In this document: positions 1 to 11,607 of the stretch, in pieces | Numbering within the stretch: the stretch's first letter is position 1 | Layout: each line of letters opens with the position of its first letter | Source: Triatoma infestans | Taxonomy: Eukaryota > Arthropoda > Insecta > Hemiptera > Reduviidae | Length of the DNA stretch: 64,000 nucleotides | Assembly: GCA_011037195.1 (NCBI GenBank) | Contig: JAAEAF010005012.1 | Coordinates: 20,403-84,402 of the forward strand | Direction of reading: 5' to 3' | Position numbers and translations under genes: made by a program | The notes under the pieces: model-generated | Database searches by the model: none | What the model was told of the DNA's origin: nothing | What the model saw: only the letters and a program-made list of their open reading frames with translations

Positions 1-1077
1 CCCCACTTCCTTCGCAGTACCATTTTGGCCAACGCTCTGTGGATTCTGGCACACGAGGCGGAATCCTCAATTTCCTCGCAGAAGTCTTTTGGCCTTCCTA
101 ATTTCTTTATTGTACTGCGTGAGGGCATTCCGATAGACGGTCCAGTTCTGGGTAACTTTGGCCCTATTGAACAGTCTCCTCACCTCAGCCCTCAGGGTTT
201 CTCAAGGAGACTGTGGTCTTGACCTTTCCGGACAGTTTTCTTGGAAGGCCGTGGTTATAGCCTCCTGCACCTCCTCTACTGTCCGCTCAAGACCCTCCAC
301 CCCTCTCCCGCCAGAGATTCCCTGTGCTGCTCTGTTCTTAAGGGAATCCACAAATCCTTCCAAGTCGGTCTCCCGAGGGTTCCGGAATGTTATCTGTTGC
401 AACGGGGGGGTGTCGATGGTGAATCTGATGTGCCTATGGTCGGAGCAGGATGGTTCCGAAGACACATGCCAGTTCGTGATGTCATCACCCAACCTATGGG
501 TGGTCAGGGTCAAATCCAACACATCTCTCCTGGCCACCGTAACAAAAGTGGGTTCCCTACCTAAATTAGATATTAGTAACCCTTTACCATAGATAAATTC
601 CAAAAGGGACTTACCTCTGTTGTTGCAGTTGCTACTCCCCCATGCTGGGTGGTGTGCATAGATATCACATCCCTCGAGAAGCGGGAGATTCTTCTCCTCA
701 CAGTAGTCGACGATGTCTCCCAGCAGCTCCGGCGCGCGAGACTGGTCCTCACCGGGGAAGTAGGCGGAGCAGGCCACCAGCCTCCTGATTCCACCTTCGG
801 CCGAGATGATTGCTGTTACAAAATCGCCTGAGCAAAGTGCTAGCAGCAAGTTACCGTCAATCTGATTATTAAGGACTATGCAGGCTCTGGGTTTACCAGA
901 GCCCTTACAGTATAGCACCTTACCTTAGAATGGGCGAATGCCTCTGACTTCCTCAGCCACGAGCCAGGGCTTCTGTACCAGAGGGATGTGTAACCGCTTT
1001 GATTCAACCCTCCCTCACAAGACCGCCGAAGCGGCCTTGGCGTGATGGAGGTTTATTTGCAGGACCCGTAACCCCAT
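1..1077 (-). pseudogene. LINE ORF2, AP-type endonuclease domain, interrupted
   Basis: ORF2 starts at the ATG at 1077 (MGLRVLQINLHHAKAA), the usual opening of an APE-type endonuclease of the R1/LOA/Jockey group. Recognisable blocks follow: PWLVAEEVRGI, PRACIVLNNQ, CDIYAHHPAWGSSNCNNRG (metal-binding and catalytic region), LDLTLTT and SCSDHRHIRF (the SDH catalytic box). The normal GD-N core reads GCDIYAHH here. The frame is broken by an in-frame TGA after SAVL, a TAA just before the KVLYCKG block, a TGA near 203, and a frameshift near 70-90 leading into the linker before the reverse transcriptase. This copy cannot encode a working ORF2. Confidence 0.85.
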
Positions 1078-1078
1078 C

Positions 1079-1370
1079 CTATGATGTAGTAGGGGGTCGG
1101 GAAGGCGAGCTAGGCTCGTCCCCCCACCGCACTTCGGCATCCTCGGGCGCCAGACACCGCTGAGTGGTTTGAGGCCTCAACAGCGGGCTGACCCCGCTCC
1201 GCCCAGGGCGACGAGCATGCCTTCCCCCTTCGGTTTTCTTGCCTCTCTTTTTGCCTGCCTTACGGCCGGCTGAGGGCTTAGGTGCGCGAGCCTCCGTTGT
1301 CGGAACATCCGCCGCGGGGGCCCGCGCCGGCTTAGAGATGGATGGAATACCCCTCGGCGGAAGGAACCCC
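1079..1370 (-). pseudogene. Frameshifted basic C-terminal tail of LINE ORF1
   Basis: About 95 codons in a different frame from ORF1, overlapping its last codons. The sequence is rich in K, R, P, A and G (for example GRKAGKKRGKKTEGG) with no recognisable fold. It sits where nucleic-acid-binding tails of LINE ORF1 proteins normally lie, and it ends two bases before the ATG of ORF2. I infer it was once continuous with ORF1. The alternative is an overlapping chance frame, but its composition and position argue against that. Confidence 0.5.
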
Positions 1371-2291
1371 AACTCCGTCCTCGTCGCCTGGTTTATCCTT
1401 GGTCTGGAACTTCAGCTTACCGAACCCAAGGAATGGAGCCATATCCAGACTTCTCAGGACTTTCAGGGACTCCTTTCCCATGGAGAATGTGAAGAGCTGA
1501 CCCTTGCTCTCCGGAACCCACCCCATGACAGTCCACAAGCCGGGATTGAGACCCTGATTGCCAAACCTCAAGAGGCTGACAACCCTCTCTGCCTTCACTG
1601 GCTCGCCATCTTCATGGGGCACAAAAGCTGAGCACGTCACCGGCTTCGGGACCTCGTCCCCCACCAGGACCCTGAGGGCAGCGCCTTCCCAGGGCCGCAG
1701 CGAAGGGAGGACTTCCGTCACCCAGGACGCACTCTCCTTGTCTGCACAAGTAAGTAGGAGAAACCCTGATTTATGGGTGCATTTAAGGAAACACACCTGA
1801 CGGTCTTCCGTAGAGGCCACCATAGTAGACAGCAGGGGTTTTTGGATGACTTTAAGCCTTTCCGGCTCCAACTGCGTGTCCGGGTAATCGGCCACGGTAA
1901 TCGCAATCCTCTCCGAGGACAAAGCCTCCCCATAGGTACGAGGTCTCGCCCTCTTCGCAGGCCGCGATGCTTTCGGGGTACCTTCCTCCGAACGCGGTCT
2001 TTTTTCGGCCTGAGCCCTTTCATTCTGTTGTCGGATGAAGTTCTTCCTGATCACGGATCGTCTTGCGACTACCAGATCAGTGCCCTGACCGACTAACCTT
2101 TGCACCCGCCTGTTGGACGCGCCTGACAGACGGGCTATAAGAATGTCCATATCTGACATTTCATCAACCTCCTCTAGAGATGACACCCTTAGGGCTCTCC
2201 GGGGAGGTTGTGTGGTGGCTTCGGACATGTGGACATCAGCCTGCTCATCCGAAGGTCCTTGTTTGAAATTTGAATTTTTATGCTGCTCCAT
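1332..2291 (-). CDS. LINE ORF1 protein, DUF4780-like
   Basis: Open frame of about 319 codons. I choose the ATG at 2291 (protein begins MEQHKNSNF) because the frame upstream lacks an ATG. The first ~110 residues are charged and low in order, with a basic stretch (RPAKRARPR) like a nuclear-localisation or RNA-binding patch. The following ~190 residues (from ITVADYPDTQLEPERL through CTHKSGFLLLTCADKESASW and PGLWTVMGW) match the pattern of DUF4780, a domain common in arthropod retroelement ORF1 proteins and presumed to bind RNA. No CCHC zinc knuckle is seen. The frame stops early at 1332, while the lysine/arginine-rich tail continues in another frame (1079 to about 1370), so a frameshift near 1340-1370 probably cut the protein. 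Confidence 0.8.
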   Translation of the reverse strand: MEQHKNSNFKQGPSDEQADVHMSEATTQPPRRALRVSSLEEVDEMSDMDILIARLSGASNRRVQRLVGQGTDLVVARRSVIRKNFIRQQNERAQAEKRPRSEEGTPKASRPAKRARPRTYGEALSSERIAITVADYPDTQLEPERLKVIQKPLLSTMVASTEDRQVCFLKCTHKSGFLLLTCADKESASWVTEVLPSLRPWEGAALRVLVGDEVPKPVTCSAFVPHEDGEPVKAERVVSLLRFGNQGLNPGLWTVMGWVPESKGQLFTFSMGKESLKVLRSLDMAPFLGFGKLKFQTKDKPGDEDGVGVPSAEGYSIHL

Positions 2292-2819
2292 GTTGTTCCC
2301 ACGAGTAGCTGGAGAAGTGAAGTCCACCCGATGAGAGCCCCGCAATGACCGGATAAGGCTACTTACTCTGGGAGGGCGCCTGGTATCCCAGAGGCTCCGT
2401 GACGATCCCGGGATTAGGCTCCGGGACCAACCATCCTATATGCACGGGTCGCATAACACCGTAGGATTAAGCCGGATATAGAAACAGGATGGGGTAGTCA
2501 AGGATATAGCAGGAGGATAGGAAATGAAATAGGAGGCCAACGGGGGGTAATCGTTGACCCGCCAGAGCCCTAGTTAGCCGTGACACCGGAGAAACCCAGG
2601 TGTCACGTTGCCCAGCCCCCACGATGTGGGCGTTAGGGTTGGCTCGCTGCTCCACTGAAATCGCCGAGGCTTTCTACCAGTGAAACAACATTTGGGGGCC
2701 AAGAGCAGGTTACTGTGCTTTATAGATATTGCCTGTTTTGTCAGATAGTTTTCTATACAAGAAAGTACTTTACAGAATTCCGCTTAGCATATGAGGAGCT
2801 TCAAACTTATACCATTGTA

Positions 2820-4087
2820 CTAGGGCAAAGTGAAATTAACGGCCTAGCCAATAGATGGCACTGCTACAAATGAAATTACTGTTTAGTTATGTTGGCACAC
2901 TTGTTGCAAAAGTAAATACCAAATGTGAATTTGATCAAACAAATATTTTGTTTTATATGGCTGTTTAAGGTAAGAGTGTTGAGTGTTTTTGACTAAATGA
3001 ATATATATTTGAATACCATTCCGTTATAAAATTCTTCGTTTTGGATGGTTTATCGCCAACCGAAATTCATCCAAAGCTGGTAAAAGAAGTCTGTACCTTC
3101 TTTATCAACATTAAAAAAAATGGGAAGCTGAATTAAAACTTGACTGTACATCGATTGAAGCGGATCCAAGTGAAGGACGGCCAAAAAGTGCAACTACCGA
3201 AGAAAATACCGAGAAGGTACACAATATGGTTCCAGATGATTGACGATTAAAGGTGTATGAGATAGCTAACGCTGTAGGCATCTTAGAAGAAAGGATACGG
3301 TACATTTAACACGAAGAAATCAGTAGGAGAAAGCTTTGTGCTCACAAACAAATGGGGGTTCGATTTTCACAAATGAGCAATGTTTGTGCCGTTTTAATAA
3401 GAACCCGAACGATTTTCTGTGCCAATTTGTTACGATGAGGTTCACCACTTTACACTTGAGTCAAAACAACAGTCCAGGTAGAAACAGTTCGGTAGAAGCC
3501 GTGGGCTCTGCACCGAAGGAAGCAAAGACAATTGCATCGGCTGGAAAGGTTATGGCTAGTGTTTTTTTGGGGGGGGATTCCAAAGGGATTCTTTTAATTG
3601 ACTACCTGCCACAGGGTCAGACAATTAATGGAGAATACTACACACATCTTCTTGATTAGCTAGATGAAAAAATTAGAGAGAAAAGGCCTGGTTTGTAAAA
3701 CAATAAAAATCCTCTTTCACCAGGACAATGCACCCGCCCACGAAGGCGCTTTGGCATTGGGGAAATTGAGGGATTTGGAGTATGAATTGTTGGAATCTTA
3801 CCCTCCTTATTCATCAGATTTAGCTTTCTCTGACTTTCATCCATTCCTGAACCTTAAGAAATTTATGGCTGGAAATTTTTTTGGGTCAAATGAAGAGGTG
3901 ACAGCAGCGGTAAATGGATATTTGAAGACCTTTAAGAATCGTACTTCAGGGATGGAATCCAGTTATTTGAGAAACGTTGGACAAAGTGTATTGAACTAAA
4001 GGGAAACTACATTGACTAATAAATGAATTTTTAAAATAAAAGAAACTGATTTTCACTACTAGGCCGAGAAATTTTTACCCTGCCACG
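2820..4087 (+). mobile_element. mariner-family DNA transposon, full length but decayed
   Basis: Imperfect ~28-bp terminal inverted repeats bound the element: the left end starts CTAGGGCAAAGTG and contains CGGCCTAG; the right end contains CTAGGCCGAG and ends CCTGCCACG. TA dinucleotides flank both ends (2818-2819, 4088-4089), the standard mariner target duplication. Length is 1268 bp, normal for the family. The transposase gene inside is on the plus strand and broken. Confidence 0.9.
3030..3999 (+). pseudogene. mariner transposase remnant
   Basis: Spread over three frames. The N-terminal part (about 3030-3310) shows DNA-binding region scraps such as SEGRPKSATTEE. The middle (3336-3659) carries the first catalytic block in degenerate form. 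The C-terminal part (3664-3999, 111 codons open) has HQDNAPAHE with the second catalytic aspartate and YSSDLAFSDFHPF with the third, 35 residues apart; the family norm is DD34D, so one residue seems inserted. Several stops and frameshifts separate the blocks, so no active enzyme is made. Confidence 0.88.
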
Positions 4088-4089
4088 TA

Positions 4090-5617
4090 TACTTTACAAT
4101 GATAAACATCGCAGGGCAATATTTTCGAAAAAATCGTTAATAGATTTTTAAAATTCCATAGGCTTTATTAACAATGATGAATAATCATTAGATATTCTAT
4201 CTAAATATGAATAATAATATTATATCACTGTTCTTAGCTGGCTATTTTTTTCATTTAACCGAAAGATTGATAGTAACCATTGTAAAATACTTGTCTGAGA
4301 TAAGTGTTACCACTTTTCACTTTGGTTTTATCAGAAGAAGTAGCAGGCCGGGCCCAGCTGTTAATTGGTCGACTTTAGCCACTTAATTGGATCTCTTATC
4401 CAAGTTTTAGACTTAAACACACACATACATACATACACTAAACACCACCGCCGCCACAGATACAAGCATCCACACATAAAATTCACTACCAAACTCTTAT
4501 TTCCAACTGTTCAAATGATAAATTAAATCGATAAACACCTTTACTTTACCACCTTTACAATTACCTGGTCAATTACTAGAAGTTGACCTATTTATTGATA
4601 TAAAAATCTAGAATGGCAAACAAAATATGGATTCTCTTTATTATAGCAATTTTAATTGAAAAACTTGCTTTAAATAAGGAATTTTTAATGAACATTTTAG
4701 TTGTGCAATTGTGTGAATATAAACTAGAAAGTGGGTATTTTAATTGTTGATATTATTATAGGACACGTTTTACGTGAATTTAATTATATTGTATAATAAC
4801 ATTATAATTAATGATTCTAATAAATTGCAATATTCTTTATATTAATGTTGTAATGGAATCAGATATTTGATGTAATGGAATCGTTTGATGTGTGATTCCT
4901 GGAGTAGCAGATGTCTTGAAGAGGGCGGAAGTTAGTTTGAGAGATTTGGAAGTTAGTGCTGGAATTATTAAATGGTTTTTTATATAAAAATAAACTGTAT
5001 TTTAACAATAATTTAAACGTGATAAATGGTAACTAATAATATAATAAAATACTTAATAATAAATAGAAGATAAATAGCTGATAATTTAGAATGGTTAAAA
5101 TAACGAACTAAAGTGCACAACTACGAGAGTGATAAGTTGAATATAACTGTGAATTGCCGCTCGTGTATAGTTTGGTCGTAGATGATATAATAATCCTTTC
5201 GTCGTATATCATAGAGTTTATATATACTGTTGTTCACACTCACACCAAGACATTGTCTTAGTGTGCGGCCTTGTGCGACCTTCGTAGTTTTCTGACCTTA
5301 TTTAGTGGCCATACTTAACGCGGTGCCTGCCTTTTTGATGTGAGAATTGATGAAAGGCTTTGTGTTTGTTTGGTTGACCGCGGCTGTCGGCGGCCAATAG
5401 TGTTACTGTTTTCACCCTTTGTTGATTATTTCTTTGGCGTACTTTGCCGATGTCAATGACTTTGCCATGTCATTACAATGTGTAGGGAATAATTTAAACC
5501 TTTTTTTTACTTTCTTCAATTTTTCGTTTTGGGGGTTTCCGGCAGAACAATAAGTAGTATTTAAGCTTTACTCTCATTTCAGTACAATAGTTCCGCCACG
5601 TCTAACTATTAATATAT
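4090..5617. other. AT-rich interval without recognised genes
   Basis: Strongly AT-rich. A short direct repeat of TGTAATGGAATC occurs near 4850 and 4880, echoing the termini of the LTR-like repeats elsewhere in the window. A GC-richer patch lies at 5240-5420. I see no coding frame, RNA gene or bounded element. Confidence 0.5.
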
Positions 5618-5746
5618 CGGGTGTTTAATTTACCGGCACTATTGTAGATATGTGTACTGCAGCAAAAAATAAGCATAAAAGTTCATATACACAAATGTTT
5701 TAAATCAATTTATTACAGAGATATTGAAGGTTAAAGATATATTTAT

Positions 5747-6884
5747 AGCGGCCTCTAAACGGTCAATAATATTGACAATACTTTAGAGTATTGACAATAA
5801 TATTGACCATGTAAGGTGAAAAAATTGTATTGACGGTCCGTATTGACAAGAGTATTGATGAAATCTGGATTTTCTGATTTTCGTGTATCAATACTGAGAA
5901 AGAGGGGATATTGACAATAGGGGCGGCGCCAATATTTCCATCAATAATCAGTTCAATAGTTTTTTTTACCATGTTGAAACTAACCTCAACAACAGTGATA
6001 TACAATACTTTACAAAAGTAATTTGAAAAGATTTGTGTATTAAAATAAAACTTTAATCATACATTTTTTTTTAAAGATGATTGTAATTTTTTAATCTTAT
6101 TTTTCTGATTAACATACATTTCATATAGTCAACTATAATAGTCCCTTCATTACAGTTCAGTTCAAAATACGATCCAGTGGAGGTTCTTGGGAATGATTTT
6201 TGTATTATAATAAAACTTCAAACATACATTTTTTAAAGGTGATTGTAATTTTTTCAAAGTCTTGTAGGAAATATATAAAGGTTTCACAGGTTTCTATTGC
6301 AGCTTTGCTGATAGTTGCTGGGGATATTATGACTGAAAACTTCAAGTCTTCAAAATTTCTTCTTGTGGCCAAGTACCTGTTAAGGCTAATCTTTCCCTAA
6401 CACTTATACTTTCTCTCATATTTCTGTCGTGTCTTTTCAAAAATTGTTCAACCATCTGTAACAGTTTGTCAATGGTAGGTTCATCCATTCGAAAGTAGTT
6501 CTTGAAATCTTCAACATCTCAGAGGCTGATTTCCTTCAAAGAACCAAATGAGAATATTCATCTCTTTTCTTTAACTACTCTTTCATCTACTGTTTGCGTT
6601 TCACTTTATGAGTAGTGCCAAACGCCAAAATAATGGCTACGCAAGCTTTTGTACGATTATTCATTTTTTAAGGAAAAAAAAACAACAAAATAACTAGTGC
6701 AAACACATAAATTCACTCTCCTAGTAGCAGAAGTAGTAAGTAATGAGCACAGTTATTGACAAAAGCATAGACAATAATATTGATCGTGTAAGATAATGAA
6801 GTATTGAGACTGGTTAGCACGCGTATTGATGGTTATATTGCCAATACTGATATTGATAATATTATTGATCGTGTAGAGGCCGCT
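5747..6884 (-). mobile_element. PIF/Harbinger element nested inside the Tc1/mariner element
   Basis: Terminal inverted repeats begin AGCGGCCTCTA at the left and end TAGAGGCCGCT at the right, with homology continuing about 35 bp inward. The trinucleotide TAT flanks both sides, matching the 3-bp target duplication of PIF/Harbinger. Both ends are packed with repeats of the core ATTGAC/ATTGAT, probably subterminal binding motifs. The interior holds a minus-strand transposase fragment. At 1138 bp it is too short for a complete two-gene Harbinger. Confidence 0.8.
6270..6570 (-). pseudogene. PIF/Harbinger transposase N-terminal fragment
   Basis: On the minus strand I read NYFRMDEPTIDKLLQMV, RHDRNMRESISVRERLALT and then, after a one-base frame change, RRNFEDLKFSVIISPATISK. 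This is the conserved N-terminal part of Harbinger nucleases, ahead of the DDE core. The DDE residues themselves are absent, so an internal deletion removed the catalytic half. Confidence 0.8.
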
Positions 6885-7044
6885 TATCGAAAGTCCAAAA
6901 GTATAATACTAACAATTGCATATCGCAATTAACAATTGCATATCGTTTATTTGTTTGACAGTTAGTATTAAACACTGTTTGTGTAAGTTCTGTGCGTGTG
7001 AGTGAATACTATGAGACAATATTTTTAGTATTTTCTTTATTATC

Positions 7045-8045
7045 ATGGAAGACACTGCAAATTAGTTCACTTTATCAGAACAAACAGACATGATTTTACC
7101 TGATGGTGAGGTACATAAAAGCGGTGAAACTGTTGCTCGAAGATATCATGAAAAATTTCCCAACCGAAGAATACCAAATCGTAAAACGTTTAAAACCATT
7201 GAAAGACATCTTAGGGAAAAGCCTGTACGAGTAAACGCCGGTCGACAAAGATTTCGGCGAACCGCAAACGTTGAAGAAGAAATACTGGAAGGTGTACAGT
7301 TATCTCCTAGTACTAGCACCAGAAGATTGTCACTTCGTTTTGATATTTACTCTACCGGTGTATGGCGAACATTGCGCGAATAACAATTGCATCTATTTCA
7401 CATTACGCAAGTGCATGATTATAGCAAGCACAGAAATTGCTCCCAATGGTTAATTCAACAATACACAAGAGATCCGATGAATCTTGCTTTAAAAGTAATT
7501 GGGATTACTAATTTTCAAAACACCCATACTTGGGACGAAGAAAACCCTTATACGACTGCTACTATACATTACCAACATACCTTTTCATTAAATGTCTGAT
7601 GTGATCTTCTTGGCGACAGTCTAATGGGCTCCTTCTTTTTGCAACCTAGGCTTTCAGGAATATCATACTTTGCATTTTTTTTGCAAAATAATCTTTATGA
7701 GCTTCTAGAAGATATTCCGCTTGCCAAGGCTTTGGTTTATGCATGACGGTGCTCCAGCTCACTATTCTCATATTATGACTGATTATTTAAACGCAACATA
7801 TGGTAACCGATGGGGTCGAAAAGAACCTGTTAAATAGCCATGTGATCATGATCTCCCGATCTAACGCCGTTAGATTATTTTCTGTGGAGCTGGATGAAGT
7901 CTATGGTTTATGCTACGTCTATTGGCACGCAAGAAGAGCTAAGGAATCGGATCGTGGAAGCCGCAGCTACTATCTAGCATCGTCCTGATCGTGCTGAATG
8001 CTGCATTCAACAAAACGGTGAACTACTTTGAACAGTTACTCTGAA
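7045..8045 (+). pseudogene. Transposase remnant, DUF4817-like HTH plus DDE/D core
   Basis: The open 5' part (7090-7383) has the HTH region with RYHEKFPNRRIPNRKTF, typical of the insect transposase group annotated as DUF4817, and continues to STGVWRTLRE before a stop. Further on, in shifting frames, come NFQNTHTWDEENPY, HDGAPAHYSHI (second catalytic aspartate, near 7742-7772) and SPDLTPLDYFLW (third acidic residue, near 7853-7890), followed by the C-terminal EELRNRIVEAAA. The order and spacing match a full Tc1/mariner-type transposase of about 330 residues. Multiple stops and frameshifts make it inactive. Confidence 0.82.
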
Positions 8046-8224
8046 TTATTGTGTTGTTAAATAAATATCTTATGCCCCAGTTATCTCTGTAATAAATTGA
8101 TTTAAAACATATGGATATATGAACTTTTATATAATTTTTTTGCTACAGAACACGTACTTAACATAGTGCCGGGCAATTCTGAAACACCCGGTATATTAAA
8201 AACATTGCTAGAATCTGAAAAATT

Positions 8225-8400
8225 GAAGAAAATCGGTTAAGTGTGATTTTACCGAGTTTTCGTTTGGATTTTTTTCGAAAACGGCTCTAACGATTTTACT
8301 TTAAACTTGGGGTGCTAACTGCACAGTTATAAACCGATTTTTATTTTTGTAACATATTTCTGAAAAGGTGTTTCTGACGTTAACACTCAAATCTGTTGAT
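8225..8400 (-). repeat. Family M repeat, partial copy
   Basis: Contains the family's recognisable phrase around TTTTTTCGAAAACGGCTCTAACGATTTT followed by TTTATTTTTGTAACAT, in reverse orientation to the full copy at 24910-25880. Both ends are missing. Confidence 0.55.
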
Positions 8401-8615
8401 TCAATAATTAGTACAATGTACTCCATACTATACGTTTCTGTATGGTAGGTTGGCACACTAATCCCTCCACCTGTAATTTATATTAGGATATATGTGCAAA
8501 AATTGCCTGAAATTTATAGAAAATTGGTCACTTTATAGAAAATTGTATTAACAGGATTAAAGAAATTGTGTGAGGCTTTAACACTAGATGGTTTTTTATT
8601 TCTTAACTTTAATAT

Positions 8616-10602
8616 TTATTTTTTTAGCTCTTGCACGTCGCTTAACCATGATAAGTTTCCGAATGTGTAATGGTACGTTAGTTTTGTGAGTACGTTCTAC
8701 TCTACTGTGAGTTGTGGACTGCCGGATGGAGTTTTGTATTAATGTGGTGAAGTGTTGTACTGCGTTGTATATGTCTTCTATGCCTTCTTACTTAGATCTG
8801 AACTTAAACAACTCCGAAATGAACGTTTTCAAGAATACACATTACGTTTAACTGCAGAAGACAAATCTCTTTGGGCTGCAATAAAGAAAATACTTTCTTT
8901 CAAATCTATATCCTCCCCACTAGATCGAGATGACGCCCTCATGGGCTGTATCCGACGAGGATATAGCTTCCCTGTTTGCCTCTTACCTATACACTGCTTT
9001 CACTCCTTACTCTGACATGGTTGACTGCCAGTTCCAAGAATCTCTCCTAGAAGACCTAGACTCTCCCTCCCTCTCTCCCTCCCACCTAAGCTATTTTCTT
9101 TGTCAGATATTCAATATCCTATAAAACGTCTCTCCACACAGAAAACTTCCGGATTTGATCTCATAACCCCAACCATTCTTCGAAATCTTCCTAAAAAAGC
9201 CGAGGTCTTCCTCACATCCATAAACAACGCAATTCTCCGAACCACCTATTTCTCTGTTCTTTGGAAGTTCTCTATTATTCGTCCCATTCTAAAGCCCAAA
9301 AAACCTCAACACCTCCCCTCATCCTACCGTCCCATTAGCTTACTCTCTCTCCTGGCCAAAATACTTGAAAAACATCCTTAAACATATCCCACCAATCCTT
9401 GAAGTTTCCAATGTTATTCCAGACCATCAGTTTGGATTTAGACGCCACCATTCTATCATACAACAAACTCACCACAAGACACCATTGCATCCTCCCTTGA
9501 GAAGAAGGAGGGCTGTTCGGGGGCTTTCCTCGATGTGAAGCAAGCCTTCGATCGAGTATGGCACCCCGTGCTGCTCTGGCAACTTAAGGGCATCCTTCCA
9601 GCCACCTATTATCTTATCCTAAAATCATACTTATCTTAGATATTTTCAAGTACAAATCGGATCATCTTTCTCTCCTTTCAATCATACCGAAGCTGGAGTG
9701 CCGCAAGGCAGCATTCTAGATCCTATCCTTTACTCAGTATACACTGCAGACATCCCAACATAACCTGATACCATCCTTCTCAGCTATGCAGATGATACTG
9801 CTATCCTGTTTTCCAATAATGATCCCATAGAAATATGCAAACCCAGCTCTCCTCCCTAGAAAATTGGTTCAAAAAATGGGTCATTAAACTAAATGAAAAT
9901 AAGTCCCAAAACATTACCTTCACTCTACGCCACATTACACATTCTACTACGTCTACTGCAAGTTAATTCCCTTACCAGTGGTCAACGTTGCTCGCTAACT
10001 TGTGCTTTACTTAGACCGAAGACTTACTTGGAATCCTCATACACTACTTAAAAGAATAGAACTAAACAGACGCTTTCGAAACTTTAAAGACTGCTGGATA
10101 ACAGATCTAAACTCTCCCTAGACAACAAAAGACTAATTTATACATCTATTTTAAAGCCTATCTGGGCTATCTAGAACTCTGGGGTTCAACCAAACGCTCA
10201 AATCTCCAAAGATTCCAATCCTTGCAATCCAGAATCCTCCGTAACATTGTAAATGCTCCTTTTTACGCCTCTAACCGAACCATACTCACTGACCTTAAAT
10301 TCATTGCTCATGTCGCCCAAACTCGTTCCAGGAAAAGTCCATATTAACCTACAGGCTCACACAAACCCATTAATTCAACACCTGTCTTCCCGAACACTTC
10401 CTAATAACCCTCCTAGACGTCTTAAAAGACAATGGCCTCGTGATCTCCTCTCAAGTGAAGAGAATCAACATGAATTTTGTATAGTTTTGGAGTATTACCA
10501 TTGGATAGCTTCTCCGCTCATTTTGTATTTATGTTCCTTCTATGATTGTTACTTAGAGCGCTATCGCGCTGATTGATTGTAGCATGAATAAAGATTAAAA
10601 AA
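8616..10602 (+). mobile_element. Jockey-clade LINE, internally deleted, with TSD
   Basis: An 11-bp direct repeat AACTTTAATAT lies at 8605-8615 and 10603-10613, just after a short A tail that follows an AATAAA signal near 10586. The segment between has a non-coding 5' part (8616 to about 8790) and a reverse transcriptase. ORF1 and the endonuclease are missing. If the TSD is right, the copy kept a 5' end and lost its middle. Confidence 0.75.
8795..10460 (+). pseudogene. Jockey-type reverse transcriptase remnant
   Basis: Spread over several frames but in order: RSELKQLRNERFQEYTL (linker before RT), KTSGFDLITPTIL, SYRPISLLSLLAKILEK, DHQFGFR, LDVKQAFDRVWHP near 9530-9570 (first catalytic Asp region), GVPQGSILDPILYS (usual G changed to D), YADDTAIL near 9785-9808 (catalytic DD), then the thumb with WGSTKRSNLQRFQS and the C-terminal PPRRLKRQWPRDLL. 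This is the Jockey-clade pattern, without an RNase H domain. Many stops and frameshifts. Confidence 0.88.
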
Positions 10603-10613
10603 AACTTTAATAT

Positions 10614-11565
10614 GAATGCTGTTAAAGAAACACTAGCAGATACATAATTTTCTCACAACATTTATAACCTGGCTCATTTGAAACAAAAATAAAATAACGT
10701 ATTCTTACTTATGTAGTAACAAATAAAAATTAATAAAATTTCTTTACGAAAGTTGAGAACTTTGACATTTAAATAACTAAACTGAAAGTAAAATAATACA
10801 CAATTAATTAATTTTAAAATTATGTAAAATATATAAAAAAAAAAATATGTTCTTTATAAAGAGATTCACTGAAGGCGCGATGAGGTTCCCAGCTGAAACT
10901 TTGGATAAATAAAAAAATATTGGTATGTTCGTTTGAATCGATTAGAATCGAATTTGAATAGGTTAGTTAGTTTGAAGATTTCAATTCCCGTTTTCTATTT
11001 ACACAATTATCTTTTATGTTTTAACCGACCTGCCACGTGGAACTCACTTTAGAACAATTTTCAATTGTAAATAAATTACCACTTTTCAGTATTAAGTATT
11101 ACATATTTTATTACTACGACAGCAAATAATATAAAAATTATTTATTATGTAAGTTGTAAAGAGTGATATTATTTTCTTCCCGCTTCAACAAGATTGACCA
11201 AAATTACCAACTAATTCTTTATAATGAATGCAAATTACTTAAGTGCACCCATTATTAGTGAATAATTAATTTTCTTGAAAATTGGTCCCCCCTTCCTCAC
11301 CATTTTATTCATGAATAAATAATGTATTATTTCTAGTATATTTCATATTAACCCGTAAAATCGTTCAGGGAATAAAAGGCCATTATCTTTTAATTTTTAA
11401 TATTTCTTTTGTATTATTTAAAATAATATTATGTAAAAAAAACGGTTGGTTGGTGTTATTTGTGCGGTAAGAAGAAGTTGTATGAATGAGCTTGATTTTC
11501 TTGAAAGCAGTTTCTTGAAATTACATCAATTTTGAATCTTAAAAAAAAGAAAAGAAATAATAAAA
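10614..11565. other. AT-rich interval, nothing recognised
   Basis: Low-complexity AT sequence with scattered A and T runs. No coding frame, repeat boundary or RNA structure stood out. Confidence 0.5.
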
Positions 11566-11607
11566 ATTATCAGAGATATTTTTCCGTGATAGCCTGCTTC
11601 ACTCTGG

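Larger units (their letters stand above)
1..2690 (-). mobile_element. Non-LTR retrotransposon (LINE), 5' half
   Basis: Read on the minus strand, this holds a 5' leader (about 2690 to 2292), an ORF1 of DUF4780 type, a basic proline-rich tail and the endonuclease half of ORF2. The element runs off the left window edge, so its reverse transcriptase is not visible. The layout fits endonuclease-bearing, RNase H-containing LINEs of the R1/LOA/Jockey group. The 3' fragments at 11999-13354, 16096-16532 and 53528-53935 may be the same family, but there is no overlapping sequence here to prove it. The 5' boundary near 2690 is a guess from where GC content falls; no TSD was found. Confidence 0.85.
5618..8191 (+). 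mobile_element. Tc1/mariner-superfamily element with long terminal inverted repeats
   Basis: Inverted repeats of about 106-110 bp lie at 5618-5723 and 8082-8191, sharing blocks such as CGGGTGTTT, CCGGCACTAT, AAAAGTTCATAT and TTTTAAATCAATTTATTACA. TATAT lies on both sides, consistent with a TA-type target duplication. Without the nested 1138-bp insertion the element is about 1.44 kb. It carries a transposase remnant of the type with an N-terminal DUF4817-like helix-turn-helix. Confidence 0.85.

Noticed and set aside
1239..1631. 130-codon plus-strand frame opposite LINE ORF1
   Set aside because: Antisense of the DUF4780-like ORF1; no features of its own.
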